The translations under genes were made by a program, and so were the position numbers. A stretch of DNA of 64,000 nt. It comes from Gamsiella multidivaricata (taxonomy: Eukaryota > Mortierellomycota > Mortierellomycetes > Mortierellales > Mortierellaceae). Location of the stretch: assembly GCF_025024155.1 (NCBI RefSeq), contig NW_026251727.1, forward strand, positions 248,001-312,000, written 5' to 3'. A model generated the notes under the pieces. That model was not told where the DNA came from. It saw nothing but the letters and a program-made list of their open reading frames with translations, and did not search any database. This document shows positions 1-10,742 of the stretch, one piece after another; the first letter of the stretch is position 1; each line of letters begins with the position of its first letter.

Positions 1-28
1 ACCGGTATATTACCCCCCGATGCCATAG

Positions 29-590
29 TTCAAAAGCAATCCGACCCTGCCTGCACCAAGACGCTCCCCTCGTTTAATTTTCATCACATCTGTGATTACT
101 GGCACTATCGGTTTGCCACGCCAGTCCGCGCTCTGTGCTAGCCATCATGCGATTACTTCAATTGCTGATTCTTTGAGACGAGAAGTTCAACACAAGGGCA
201 TCGATGTTGTTTGTTTGAGAGCAGGCATCATGGAGTCCTCGCGGCAGCTAAAGCCCAAGGTAAAAGAGAAGGACGAACAAAATAAGGGCAATGAGCGGAA
301 ATTACAGAATCTAACAGGCATATACTCAGCCCGTCGCTGCGAATGTAGGAGCGTTAGAAGTTTGGTCCTGGTCTGCCAACCCTGTCGAGCTACTCAAGTC
401 TACATTCCGACAGCCCTCAACTTCTCAGGCGCTGTGTGACGCAACGTTCGACGCTTTGATGGCGCCTAAACCTGCACTCTCCCAGTTGATCGGGCATGCC
501 AGTTATGTGTACTCATTTGTAGGATGGGCTGTGCCCAACAGAGTCATAGACAAGTCCATCCAGCACGTCTCTTCTACCAAAGCAATCTAA
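29..590 (+). CDS. Short-chain dehydrogenase/reductase-like protein, 3' part only
   Basis: This is the C-terminal part of a Rossmann-fold short-chain dehydrogenase (SDR); the 5' exons lie outside the window. An acceptor TAG ends at 28, then exons 29-259 and 330-590 join in phase 0 across a GTAAAA...CTAAC...CAG intron. The first exon shows the core SDR pattern: a beta strand ending FITS, then GLPRQSALCASHHA, then ADSLRREV and GIDVVCLRAG. The C-terminal exon, with VGWAVPNRVIDKSI, resembles the tail of retinol or 17-beta-hydroxysteroid type SDRs. The usual YxxxK catalytic pair reads LxxxH here, so the enzyme may be inactive or do something else. It converges on the surface-protein gene that ends at 755. 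SDR membership is firm; the substrate is unknown. Confidence 0.75.
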
Positions 591-754
591 ATCTCCACTG
601 TATCTCCTAGCTTTCTAGTGCTCGCTTCAGCGCTGTTATTAGAAAATTCATTGTGTCCATTAACCATTATATTTTATTTGGCGGAATGCATTACAAAAGT
701 GTGTGCGCAAGTGTGTATGCTTGTACGTGTGTGTAGTGAATGCGGTATATGCGT

Positions 755-2182
755 CTACTGCTTGCGACCATTGCCACGACCACCAAAGTCCAGCTCTGAG
801 GGCTCAGCGCCATAGTTGTCGACCGCATAATCTCCGGCTGCGGCTGCTGGCGCAGCGCCGCCAAAGCGTTGACGCGATCCGGATCGGACAACAGCCTCTG
901 CCGGCACTACAGGAGCAGCGCTCGTCGCCACAGGATAACCCTCTTCCTTTGTATAACCTTCGTAACCGCCAGCCTGATTGGCGTCGTAATAGCCATTACC
1001 CACATAGTTGCCATGTTGGTCGTATCCGTTGTAATACTGCTGGTCATACGCGTGCTGGTCATAACCCTGCTGAGCGTAAGCCTGTTGGTCGTAGCCCTGT
1101 TGATTGTACCCCTGCTGGTCATAGCCCTGCTGTGCATAGCCCGAGTTGTATGCCTGCTGATTGTAGTTGTCGTACGAGCCGTCATAGTACGCCTGGCCTT
1201 GCTTGACGGCGCCACCTGCCATGCCCGCCGCTGGATGCGCGTTCTGTGCATATCCGTCGGCATAATACTGCTCATCATAGTAATCATCCTGAGCGGCAGC
1301 TACAGTTTGGTTCTTGGCGTGGGGTCTGCTCGAGAACGGGTACGATTGCTCTCCTGCGCCAGCGGCCGCGGCCGCAGCACCCACGCTAGATCTAGGTTCC
1401 GAGCGTCTGTTGGTCATACCATAGTCAATCTCTGCAAAGTCCGGCATCTTGGACCGGCTCTTGTTCCTGCGCCATCTCACCAGGGCAAAAATGATAGCCA
1501 GGAATGCGATGGAGCCCACAGCAATGCCCGCATATTTGAGAGTCGTAGTCACACTGCTGCTGCCGGTTCCAGACGAGCCGTTGTTGTTGTTGGGGTTGTT
1601 GGGATCGCATTGTGAGGCTGTGCCAGGGCGGCCTAGGCCAGAACAGATCTTGTTGCCGTTGGTATCGACGGCACAGTAGGAGAATCCGGGGTCGGTGCAG
1701 TCCTTGCTGCTGACGCAATTGATCACAGGGCTGGAAGGGCACAGCTTTTGGAACTGTTCCATGACCTGACAGACGCCTGTCACTGCAGAGGTGGACTGAA
1801 GAGCGCAGAGTTGGTTCGCAGGGCAGAGCTCACTGCTCATACATGGGATGGTGGTATTCGCAGGTGGGGCGGGCGCGGTCGTGGTAGTCGTGGGTTGGGC
1901 CGTCGTGGGAGGCGCCGCGGTCGTAGGCGGAAGCGTGAGGGTGGGTGCCAGCGTTGTAGTGATTATTGTCGTAGTTATGGGGGCAATAGTCGTGATGGGA
2001 GGGACAGTCGCCGTAGTTTGCACTGGAGTTGTCGTCGTCGTCGTATGGGTGATAGCGACAGTCGTGGTCGTAAGCGTTTTTGGAGGCTCAATCCCCTGAG
2101 CGGCTGCGGAGGGGAGACCGGCGAGGAGGGCAATCGTGCATATGGCGAGCAAGGAGGAGGCTCGTGTAGGGAAAAGTCGCAT
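755..2182 (-). CDS. Single-pass cell-surface protein with Thr-rich stalk and Tyr/Gln-rich cytoplasmic tail
   Basis: An intronless 475-residue protein, read from the ATG at 2182 because a signal peptide begins there ([20 protein letters not shown], cleavage likely near residue 28). It is followed by a Thr/Pro-rich, probably O-mannosylated stalk (about 37-112), a Cys-rich module with 12 cysteines (114-192), an Asn/Ser linker, one transmembrane helix (about 215-236) and a basic stop-transfer motif [10 protein letters not shown]. The cytoplasmic tail (237-475) carries a run of [15 protein letters not shown]-type repeats, a prion-like composition. The layout recalls fungal wall-stress sensors of the Mid2/Wsc type, but the Cys module is not one I can name. 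No function can be assigned from sequence. The frame stays open upstream of the chosen ATG, so a longer protein is formally possible, but that extension has no coding character. Confidence 0.8.
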   Translation of the reverse strand: MRLFPTRASSLLAICTIALLAGLPSAAAQGIEPPKTLTTTTVAITHTTTTTTPVQTTATVPPITTIAPITTTIITTTLAPTLTLPPTTAAPPTTAQPTTTTTAPAPPANTTIPCMSSELCPANQLCALQSTSAVTGVCQVMEQFQKLCPSSPVINCVSSKDCTDPGFSYCAVDTNGNKICSGLGRPGTASQCDPNNPNNNNGSSGTGSSSVTTTLKYAGIAVGSIAFLAIIFALVRWRRNKSRSKMPDFAEIDYGMTNRRSEPRSSVGAAAAAAGAGEQSYPFSSRPHAKNQTVAAAQDDYYDEQYYADGYAQNAHPAAGMAGGAVKQGQAYYDGSYDNYNQQAYNSGYAQQGYDQQGYNQQGYDQQAYAQQGYDQHAYDQQYYNGYDQHGNYVGNGYYDANQAGGYEGYTKEEGYPVATSAAPVVPAEAVVRSGSRQRFGGAAPAAAAGDYAVDNYGAEPSELDFGGRGNGRKQ

Positions 2183-2778
2183 GGTGGTTATCGTAAGACG
2201 CGGTGGTAGTAAATGGTTCGCGTGTTCTTTCTGAAGTTTGTTTGTTTGTATCGAATGGTTTATCGATGGAAGGATATATTGAACAAAATTATTGTCGGAC
2301 AGAGAGCGTGGGGAGTGATTACTATTGGATGGCACCGAAACAAATAGAGTGTAGCTGACAAAAAACAACTGTAAAGCCTTGGTTAAAAAGAGAAAAAGAA
2401 TCTGTTCCTGAGACACTGCGGAGAATGTAATCACTTCAGGAACAGGGACGGTGTGAAAAAAAGCTACTGCCGCTGTGGGGAAGATGTGCTCTAAAAGGCG
2501 GAGGTCGCTCAAATTCAATTCTTGAGAATCAGTGCTGTGGCTGGACGTGATAATCCGATGAGGGCAAAAAGGGGAGGAGAGCGATTATGAAAATAAAGGG
2601 TGTGAGTGGATAAGGAAAAAGAAAAAAAACGGAGCTCGGGGGAATGAATGACTATCAGCGCAGGTAAGAAATAGAAGTGCGCAGACTGCCTGGTCTCTGC
2701 CTTGGCAAGAGTGGAGTTTGGAGATGGAGGAAGGGTATATACGAAGTGGACGAGGAGCGAGGGGCGCAAACTGAAGTC

Positions 2779-2872
2779 GGGAAAAGAGGGAAAAGAGGAA
2801 AAGAGGGAAAAGAGGGAAAGAGGGAGAGAGGGAAAGGAAGAGGGAAAGGAAGAGGGAGGAGAGAAAAGAAAA
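2779..2872 (+). repeat. 94-nt uninterrupted polypurine tract
   Basis: Every base from 2779 to 2872 is A or G, built from GGGAAAAGA and GGGAAAGGA-like units. It lies about 600 bp upstream of the surface-protein start codon. Mirror-symmetric purine tracts can form intramolecular triplexes. Whether this one matters for transcription is unknown. Confidence 0.85.
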
Positions 2873-5196
2873 TTACTGTTGCTGATTATCTACCGCTTAC
2901 CCAGTTGCCCAGTTGCCGAGTGGGAAAACGCCAAAGCGAACGAACGGTTTGTTGTCTACCTGCAGGAGGGTGATTTAGAGTGTATGAAGCAGAAACGATG
3001 TGCACAAACCAAACCCGGCTCAGACGGCCAATCACTCTGAAAGGAAGAAGAGGCGAAAGAGAAGAAGATAAATAGAGTCGGGTCCGGTCCCACCTCAGGC
3101 AACACACAGCACCCTCAAACGAAACAGGCTGTAGCACATTCCCAGGGGCGTAACATGTAACAAGGAGGTGAAAGAATGTGTCTGAACTCACCCATGCGGA
3201 CAAGCCAATCTCCTGTATCCATCATATCTGCCATTCACGGTTCTCTCTACAGGAGAACGATGGCGAAAATGCATGGTTCAAAACGAAATGACTCAGGTTT
3301 GCTGCGTGGCGCTACCACACAGCTCATGTCATGGTGAACTATAGCTCGGTTTAATCAGTGGCCCTGGCCAAGATATTCACCGTTTGTCGGTGCTCTTTTT
3401 TTTTTTTTCTTCAGTTCTTTTCCCTTGAGATGTCTACTCATATGCTTCTTCGCTTCGTCTCCATTCTCCGACTACTGCTCTCTCTCCAGCATTTAAATTT
3501 TTACTTTATGACCTCTTCTCATTTTACGCTGAGCACCAGAACTTACGAGAGGTTACCTTTGTCCAAGGCAACCTCAAAGTTTAAAAAAAACAAAAAAAAG
3601 CACCATATCCTTGAGAAAAGGATTTGTGGAAGAGTACATCGGCCATAAGGATGCGGGCAAAAAAAGAAAAAAGGCCAGCATCATCGCTCGGTCTAGTGTG
3701 TCTAGCGCCTAGCAGGAAAATGATAAATCGTACATTTGCAGACAACATGAAGATGCTCTCATAGTCTAGTCCGCAACAGCAAGAACAACAACACATGCAA
3801 TAGAGCGATTGGGTAACCTTCTCCAGCATCCAAATTTGTGATTGCCACACATCAACGCCCTGTTGCATAACCTTGGGAGCAGAAACGTGACAGAGCCGAT
3901 TTCTGGAGATCGAGTGGCTCCAGAAAGCGAAGAAGCGTCCCTGGATTCCATCGAACCTTACTAGATTGGAAAGCGCACGCGATATTCTTAAAAGCTTATC
4001 GTCTACAAAGATACCCTATTCTTCTCCTGGACCCCCAGACGTACGAGTATGCCGTACGTGTACGTAGTCGCATGGGTATATATACTCCACTGTCTGCGGC
4101 GCGTCTCCTAAGTACATATACCTAGTCACCAACTATCTCATTTCTCAAAAGAGACGCTTAGACTGCTGAACCAGCGGTAACGTTAGTAGCCGATAGGCCA
4201 ATATGAACTGTCTGTTTCCCTCTCCGTAGTATCTAACTCAAATGGGCCGCATCATCACATCCCCAATGCTTCACTAGGTCAATCATCCAAGAGAAAAGAT
4301 ATGAGTGAGTACAGTCTGGCGGCAATTGACGTCGTAGTTGCACAGCACTGCAGAACCTGGCCTTAGAGTACAGAGTAAGTCTGTAAGCAGAAAGTTATTA
4401 AGGTCTGCATCGCTAGCGTGAAGTATCCTTATACTCCACACTTCCTAATGGTCTAGAGTCTAGACAGGCAATATCCCAGCACTCTACTTCCACCTCAACT
4501 CTCTACCCCCTACTACGGCTCGCATTGCCTTTATTGAGCAATATACAATTATAGACAGCAGAGTGAATTGGATTCAGGGGCCACTAACGCTTTCTAATGG
4601 GACTGGATGGTGTTGTACAAAGGACTGGCAGGATAGACACCATCTTCGGAATGAAAGATCGAGCGTTTGCACCATCAACTTGCAAGAGATCGAGAGGAGC
4701 CAGCCATGTAGCTAGTCTCGATCTCCCTAGCCGCCTATTTCCTGGCTGATATGATCATGGTGTACTTTCTCATTATATACTGGTTGCACGTACTCCCCTG
4801 GAGCGTTTGACCTTTTCGCTTTTTTTTTGGGCGCTCTTTCCCCCCCCCCCTGATTTTTTTCTTCTAATCTAGTCCGTTGAAGAGCGTGCCGTTATTACTT
4901 AATGTAAACAGCAACGAATAGTCTGCACCATAAGGGTTGGCTGTCCCCTTTTTTTTTTTTTTGAGCGCTTGGATCCAAACAACAATTACGCATGAATGGC
5001 TTTCGCAAGGGAGAGGGAGAGGAAGGGTCTCTCTCCATAATACCACATCTGTTACACTACATGGCGCACCCCTCGACTCCTCCTCCTCCTTCTATGATCT
5101 CTAGTCAGACTGATGGAAAGCGAATAAATGAGATGATCGTAATAACGCGTCCATCCTAGCGGATAAATAGAAGGAACCGGAGTGGGGCCAGGTTCA

Positions 5197-5205
5197 TATA
5201 TAAAG
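5197..5205 (+). promoter_or_regulatory. TATA-box-like element for the 7TM gene
   Basis: TATATAAAG lies about 420 bp upstream of the ATG at 5625 and is followed by a pyrimidine-rich leader, which fits a core promoter with a long 5' UTR. This is a consensus match only. Confidence 0.35.
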
Positions 5206-5624
5206 GGCGGGATCTCTGCCTCGAGTCCTCTTCCCGCTTTTGTTTCCATCGCTGCCTCGTCTCATCTCTGAATACCCTGTTCGCTCACTTTTTTCACCTG
5301 GCTCAATCGTCTAGGCCCTCAGACTCTTGAACTCCCTGCAGAGCCACAACGGCGCTCAGCCTGCATTCATTAATAGCAACCACCAGCGTACGAAGCTCCA
5401 CATTCTTGTTCTCTTTTGCTTCATCTTTCCTTTCTTGTATCTTAATCTCCTGCACTTTCAACAACCTTCGTAGATCAGACCTTTTTTATTTTGTCTTTCG
5501 CACAACTGTTCCTTTCTCTATCCACGGCATTAAGTACTTTATTAACTGTGTTTTACGCTTCGTCGGCTACTCAACCCTACACATTCGAGCCCACCAGTAA
5601 AAGCACACTCGCACATCATTCGCC

Positions 5625-6801
5625 ATGCCACAGCGACCAGACCCAGCCAGTAAGTCTCCCCTCGCACTAGACCACACACACTCCTTCCCTCACCATGTCC
5701 TACCCTGCCTATCTCTCGAACCCAGTCTCTAATCCAGCCCGTATCCCACCTCCATAACCCTAGCTGTCATTTCCTTGATGGTCTCTCTACTCTCGATCTC
5801 ACTCATGTCCGTCCTCTTTGGTCGTAAGACCTCGGGCACAAGCTTGGCAAATATCAACTACGCCCGCGGTCTCGTCATCTCCCTCTACATCGTCTCCTGG
5901 GGGTTCACGACCATAGCCGCGATCCTGACCTCGACCAACGTAGGCAACATCACCTCCTGCACCATCTCCATCTTTGTCTGTCTCTCCCTCTACGCCATGT
6001 CCAAAATCATCATCTACCTCTTCCTCATCGAGAAAGTTCACGTCGTCAGCTCCGTTGCTACCCTGCGTAAAGACACCTTGGTAAGACGCTCAAAAAAAAA
6101 AAAAAGTTAGGGGCTACATTACTTTGTGTTCCTGAATTGAACCGTGCACAGAAATCTAATGCTTTGCCTTGCATCCCTCCCTCTCCTTGGCATTAATGCA
6201 AATGCAGCTCTATCGCACCAACATCCTACTCCTGACTCCTTATTCCGTAATCCTCATCCTCATGATCCTGAATCGCGTCGCGGTCATCAACGAGGAAGAG
6301 TACTGCTACATCGGCCTCAAACCCACAGCTTCCATCACCTTAATCCTCTATGATATCTTCATCTCCTCCTGGCTGACCATCCTCTTCATCCGCCCCCTGA
6401 TGAGCTCCAACTCCACCCTGCAGGGCCCCAGCAAGGGCAAACTGCGCCAGGTTGCCCGTCGAACCCTGATCGGCTCCATCGTCGCCTTGATCCTCAGTTC
6501 CGCAAATGTCTTTACGCTAGTCTATTATCAGGGCTATGAGGACTCGGTCCTGTGTCTATTGTCCTGTACAATGGATGTGACACTCAACGCCTGCGCCATC
6601 CATTGGGTCACCTCGCGCGCCCGGCCCCGCCAGCAGCTCGACAGGGGGTCGCGTGCTGGCCATGCTTCGAATCAAAATAACCATCCTAATCACTTACTGA
6701 GCAATCATGCGGGTATCTCCAGCACGGAAAAGCGTGTCACGCCCCTGTCGACGGACTCCCACATCACTGTCATGGTTGAGTCCTACAGCGAGCATCATTA
6801 G
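5625..6801 (+). CDS. Seven-transmembrane receptor-like protein
   Basis: The model has three exons: 5625-5649, 5764-6080 and 6208-6801 (311 residues). Phases carry through both junctions, and the earlier acceptor at 6151 would give a stop. The tiny first exon encodes MPQRPDPA. Seven hydrophobic segments are visible: ISLMVSLLSISLMSVLF, ARGLVISLYIVSWGFTT, TISIFVCLSLYAMSKII, ILLLTPYSVILILMIL, SITLILYDIFISSWL, LIGSIVALILSSANVF and VLCLLSCTMDVTLNA. A basic third loop precedes helix 6 and a polar, His/Asn/Ser-rich C-terminal tail of about 60 residues follows helix 7. The topology is GPCR-like, but I see no DRY or NPxxY signature and cannot name a family. It could be a receptor or another 7TM protein. 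It converges on SGT1. Confidence 0.75.
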
Positions 6802-7140
6802 TTACGACCAGAATTCATTCTATACAAATAATATACATCTTGAGTAACACGTCCGCTTTTTCCAAAGTCGTCTACCAAACGATCGTGCCATTTATTTTGA
6901 CTGGATGCACAACAAGGCGTCAGGTTTCTATCCCTGTACTCTATTGTGAAAAAGCCCAATGCATTTGATGATCATTCCCGACCATGTGCTCCTCTTTAGT
7001 ATGCTGAGGAGTTAATATCGAGACGAATCGCATTTACGAGTTGTACTAATCACAGACAAAGAAAGGCATAGCAGAAATGGTTAGCTGTTAAGAACAACCT
7101 AGTTCTCCTCATGTCCACAAAGCGACATTCAATGCGACAT
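6802..7140. other. Convergent intergenic spacer
   Basis: A 339-bp gap between the 3' ends of the 7TM gene and SGT1. It is AT-rich and presumably holds both 3' UTRs. I see no gene or structured RNA in it. Confidence 0.6.
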
Positions 7141-8889
7141 TCAATGCGACAACTCTACCTTTTTGGCGATCATGCCCTCGGGAGGACGGGTCTCGACGGG
7201 TCCCTTGCCGACTTCGTCCCAGTTGGTCGACAGGCAAGTACCGTTGCTCTCCGTAAAACTCTTCATCATCGCACGTTTTGTGTTGTCGTCAGCGTCCTTG
7301 TAGATTTGAGCAAATAGCTGATTCAAGGCTTTGTCGCCATCCGCCTTTTCCTCCTCTTGAGCCGCCTCTTTCTCAAGCGCGTCCCAGTTCTTGGTCTTCT
7401 TGGACGAGGATGGGTAGGCAATGGCAGCGGCAGCTACTTGGACCGTGTAATGAATAAGACAGGACGATTAGCGTTTGCTCAAAAAAAAAAAGGTCAATTA
7501 AACAAGGGAAATATCCCATGCGCGTAGCGAAACGCCAAAAAAAAGGTTTGGTTCATACCTGCAGTGGTGGCCATAGATCCAGCGTTGGCATCGTCGCCCT
7601 CGAGCGCGCCCCACTTGACACCGAAGCGCTCCTTCTTGAGCTGGATCTCGATCTTGGTCGACAAAACCTCAAATTTGCTTTCCGCAGGCACGACAACATG
7701 GCTCAAGGGGTCTAGCTCCAGAGAGTAGTCGGACCCAGTGGGCATCTTGATCGAGACTGATAACTATAGTCCAGCATTGGGCAAACCGTTGACGATGACA
7801 TTAGTATATTATTTCCTATAAACGCCATTCATGATCCTTCGAGCCCATCCATGAATGCTTCACTTACGGCCTTGTCCGTGATGTTGATGTCGACTGACTC
7901 CTTCTTGACGTTCTTGATAAAGACGCTAATGGTCACGAAGCCGTCGTTCTGGTACCATTCGTGTCTACAGAGGGTTCATGTCCAGATATTAGAATCTCAA
8001 GGTCATCAACGATCTGCCCTGGCTCCCAAGATGTTGTATCCCGACTCGATCATTACCTGACACGGTGGGTAACTGGGGTCGCCGCTGGGGCAGGGGTGGA
8101 AGCAGAGGCGTCAGCGGCGGCGGCGGCGGCGGCTGGAGCAACAGCGGGGGCAGGTGTCGCTGTAGGAGCAGGCTTGGGCTGCTTGGCGAGTTCCTGCTCG
8201 ACTTTGCGCATCCAGCTCGCCAACGTTCTCTGCTCGGGACTGAGAGCATGGCACGCATCCAAGGCTGATTTGGCTGTCTGATAGTCCTGAAGGTGGTACG
8301 CGGCGACACTAAAGCATAAAGAGGTGTATAGATGAGTCACGATTGCGAAAGTACCACAGTTGCCCGATGATCTTCACAGCGGTGGTACTCTCATTTACCC
8401 CTTGCGCAGCTGTGCCTTTGCCTCGACAGAAACATCGATCGAAGGCTTCTCCTTGATCAGTTCCAACGCCTTGAGCGCATCCTGGTAAGCTTCCTTGTCC
8501 CTGTTCAGTTTCTGATAGGTAGCCGAGCTATAGTTCGAAAACGACGGCGAATGTAAAAAAAAAAAGAAAAAAAAGAAAAAAAAAGGAAAGGAGCAGCAAA
8601 GGTCAGCATCACGGTTACGGAAGCCACACAGTGACCAGCTTAAAGAGGAATGCTTGGGAAGCAAGGGTTGGTGCCAAGTTTTTCGCTTTCCAGGACGCCT
8701 TGTACCTATTCCCGAACGCGCCCTCAATCTCAACTTCGATCCATCAACCGTTCCCTACCGTTTCAAAAAGATCTCGACGTGAGTTGCGTTGACATCGATG
8801 GCCTTCGTGTAGAGATTAAGGGCCTCCTCGTAGTCCTCATCCGCGAAGGCGTGGCTGCCCTGAGCAAACAGGTCCTGAACTGTGGTCAT
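7141..8889 (-). CDS. SGT1: SGT1-like Hsp90 co-chaperone (TPR-CS-SGS)
   Basis: SGT1 links Hsp90 to SCF ubiquitin ligases and to kinetochore assembly. The six exons, in transcript order, are 8889-8759, 8527-8399, 8308-8057, 7964-7868, 7763-7559 and 7433-7141, giving 368 residues, close to the family's usual length. Domain order is standard. Three TPR units occupy about residues 1-120 ([22 protein letters not shown], then [17 protein letters not shown]). An Ala/Pro-rich linker follows. A CS domain begins with [19 protein letters not shown] and contains [14 protein letters not shown] and VKWGALEG. The C-terminal SGS domain holds [20 protein letters not shown] and a final [16 protein letters not shown]. 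The junction phases are all consistent. It lies divergent to a gene at 10119 and convergent to the 7TM gene. Confidence 0.95.
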
Positions 8890-10118
8890 GGTGGGGTATT
8901 GTGGGAGGTGCAAAGATTGGAGTTGAAGGTCAAAGGTTAAAGGTCGATCGTCCCGCCGCTTTTCTTGGACCACATGCCCCCCCCCCTCGTGACGTCACTG
9001 ACGCGTGAAACGCGGTGTTCAGGCATATGGAATTAATCGACGAGGACGGCAGAAAAGCCAGCAAAGCGCGCACAAGAATGGATATAAATAAGCAGACTTC
9101 CCTCTTCAAAAGTCGCACCCATCCCCGCCGCCAACTCTTTCTTCCAAAAAAAAAAAACTGCAGCACTTGCCACAAAAGCCCTAGTGTAACAGCGTCTAGT
9201 GTCCTGACCAGCAAGTACACACGTCTGGAAACATCGTCGCTTTGCTGCAAATATGCGCTCGAAGCCATGAACACACCTCTAAGCAAGACGTAGATCGCCG
9301 TGCGAATGAGATCCTCCGGGCACCCTCCAACACAATAAAGGGCCATCATCCTCATCCTCTTCGTTAATGGACGTCCTGTACCTACTCGTGGTCGTGGAGG
9401 GCAGAGGCACCAGTCAGCCAGGGCATCAACCAAAACTGAATCCTTGCTTTGGCACACATTACGCCACGGAGCTATCTACAATCACAACCTGGTCTAGCTC
9501 ATACTCACGATGTGGTGTTCCATTATGGAAAGACAGAACTTGCGACCTTTCGAGAACTTGGCAGGCCTATCTCTGCTTGCAGCCTTCTCAACTTCCCGAC
9601 TCCACGTTTCACGTGTTACAGGTACGGAATAGATTAATGAGTAATGTATTCGGATGAAAGGTATCTCTGCAGCAGCAAGAGGTTTTGTAGAACGAGCAAA
9701 TGGATTCGTTAGGCGCCGGGAGTCCATGCTGGTGGTATCCAGGGAATTGACTGTTGCCAGTGCAATCAGCTCGTGTGACGTGATTCGGCAATTTTTTTTT
9801 ATTCAAGATGGTAGATTAACAGAAGCACGCATCCCAATTCAGGGAACCACTCCCGCTTCCTACAAACATCTCTGGCGTCATCCCAGTCAACCATCGGCAA
9901 CGGTCTTCCAGGACAGCAACATAACTGCGCACAGGGAATCAAGAGTGGTCTGGAAAGCACTAGGAACACCAACTCGGATCAGCATTCTCCTCGATTCTCC
10001 GAGATCTGATCCCGCACACCGATCGAACCGGATCCAAGACGACTACTTTCTTGCACTACAAGGAGGGCGTCCCTCCTCCCTCCTCCTTCCCTTCCTCCCT
10101 CCCCAATAACTCCGCACC
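8890..10118. other. Divergent intergenic region
   Basis: About 1.2 kb between the start codons of SGT1 and the membrane-protein gene at 10119. It contains poly-C near 8977, poly-A near 9147, and no open frame with coding character. It presumably contains both promoters. Confidence 0.55.
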
Positions 10119-10742
10119 ATGAAGCCGCTCACACTCCTGCAACGGCAACGAATCACTCTCTCCCTGTTCTTCACCGTCGCCGTCGGCGCAGTCTTCACAG
10201 TCGCAACGCCGGCCTTCGTGCCCTGGGAGGTTGTCGACGAGAAGCGTGCCCAGGCATTGGACCAACAGCGTCGCCAAGGAAAGGACTTTCACGTCCTCGA
10301 GACTCGTCGGCGCGCATCCAATCAAGGAAGCGACAGTAATAGCCAAGGCGATCGTCCAGAAACAGAGGCCACCACCACCAGCATTAATCACCCTTCCTCT
10401 GCACCGATCTCTTCACAAGGACCCCTGGTATCACTCTTGACGGACCGCTCAAATCCAGATGCTTTGACCGAATCAACCACGGAATCAACGTCCACTGTGG
10501 GCACGGATCCAAATCTGAGTCCAGAGGCAGTACAGGATTCGAATGAACCGATTAAGAAGCGGAGACGGAGGCGGAAGAGAAAGATGGTCAACGAGGGATG
10601 GCAGGAACTGACTGGTCGGACAGCAAGGGAAGAAAAGGAGAAACAGCATACTCAGACAGACTCAACAGCTGTGAGCGAACAACCAGCACTAGGCGAGAAT
10701 GGAGGACTGGAGATTACATGGAAAAACAAGACCACACCATAG
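10119..10742 (+). CDS. Small N-terminally membrane-anchored protein of unknown function
   Basis: An intronless 207-residue frame with ACC before the ATG. The N-terminus is short and basic (MKPLTLLQRQR) and is followed by one hydrophobic segment at about 13-32 (TLSLFFTVAVGAVFTVATPA) and then FVPWEVVDEKR. This could be a signal anchor or a mitochondrial inner-membrane helix. The middle is disordered and Ser/Thr/Glu-rich. A dense basic block, KKRRRRRKRK, sits near residue 150, and the C-terminus is acidic and polar. I do not recognise the family. The basic block could bind nucleic acid, phospholipid or importins. A trinucleotide microsatellite starts just after the stop codon. Confidence 0.65.
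   Translation: MKPLTLLQRQRITLSLFFTVAVGAVFTVATPAFVPWEVVDEKRAQALDQQRRQGKDFHVLETRRRASNQGSDSNSQGDRPETEATTTSINHPSSAPISSQGPLVSLLTDRSNPDALTESTTESTSTVGTDPNLSPEAVQDSNEPIKKRRRRRKRKMVNEGWQELTGRTAREEKEKQHTQTDSTAVSEQPALGENGGLEITWKNKTTP

Larger units (their letters stand above)
2183..5624. other. Long intergenic region with no supported gene
   Basis: About 3.4 kb between two divergent genes. It contains a 94-nt pure purine tract, several A and T homopolymer runs (for example near 4820-4860 and 4950), and a TATA-like element at 5197. Short open frames here lack coding character and have no matching splice partners. I found no RNA gene or repeat element I could defend. Confidence 0.6.

Noticed and set aside
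907..2209. Several open frames antisense or out of frame to the surface protein
   Set aside because: They are shadows of a repetitive, GC-rich coding sequence; only the minus-strand frame at 755-2182 has signal peptide, stalk, Cys module and helix in order.
8930..9457. 175-codon minus-strand frame between SGT1 and the gene at 10119
   Set aside because: No coding character, begins without a good start context and crosses the SGT1 leader.
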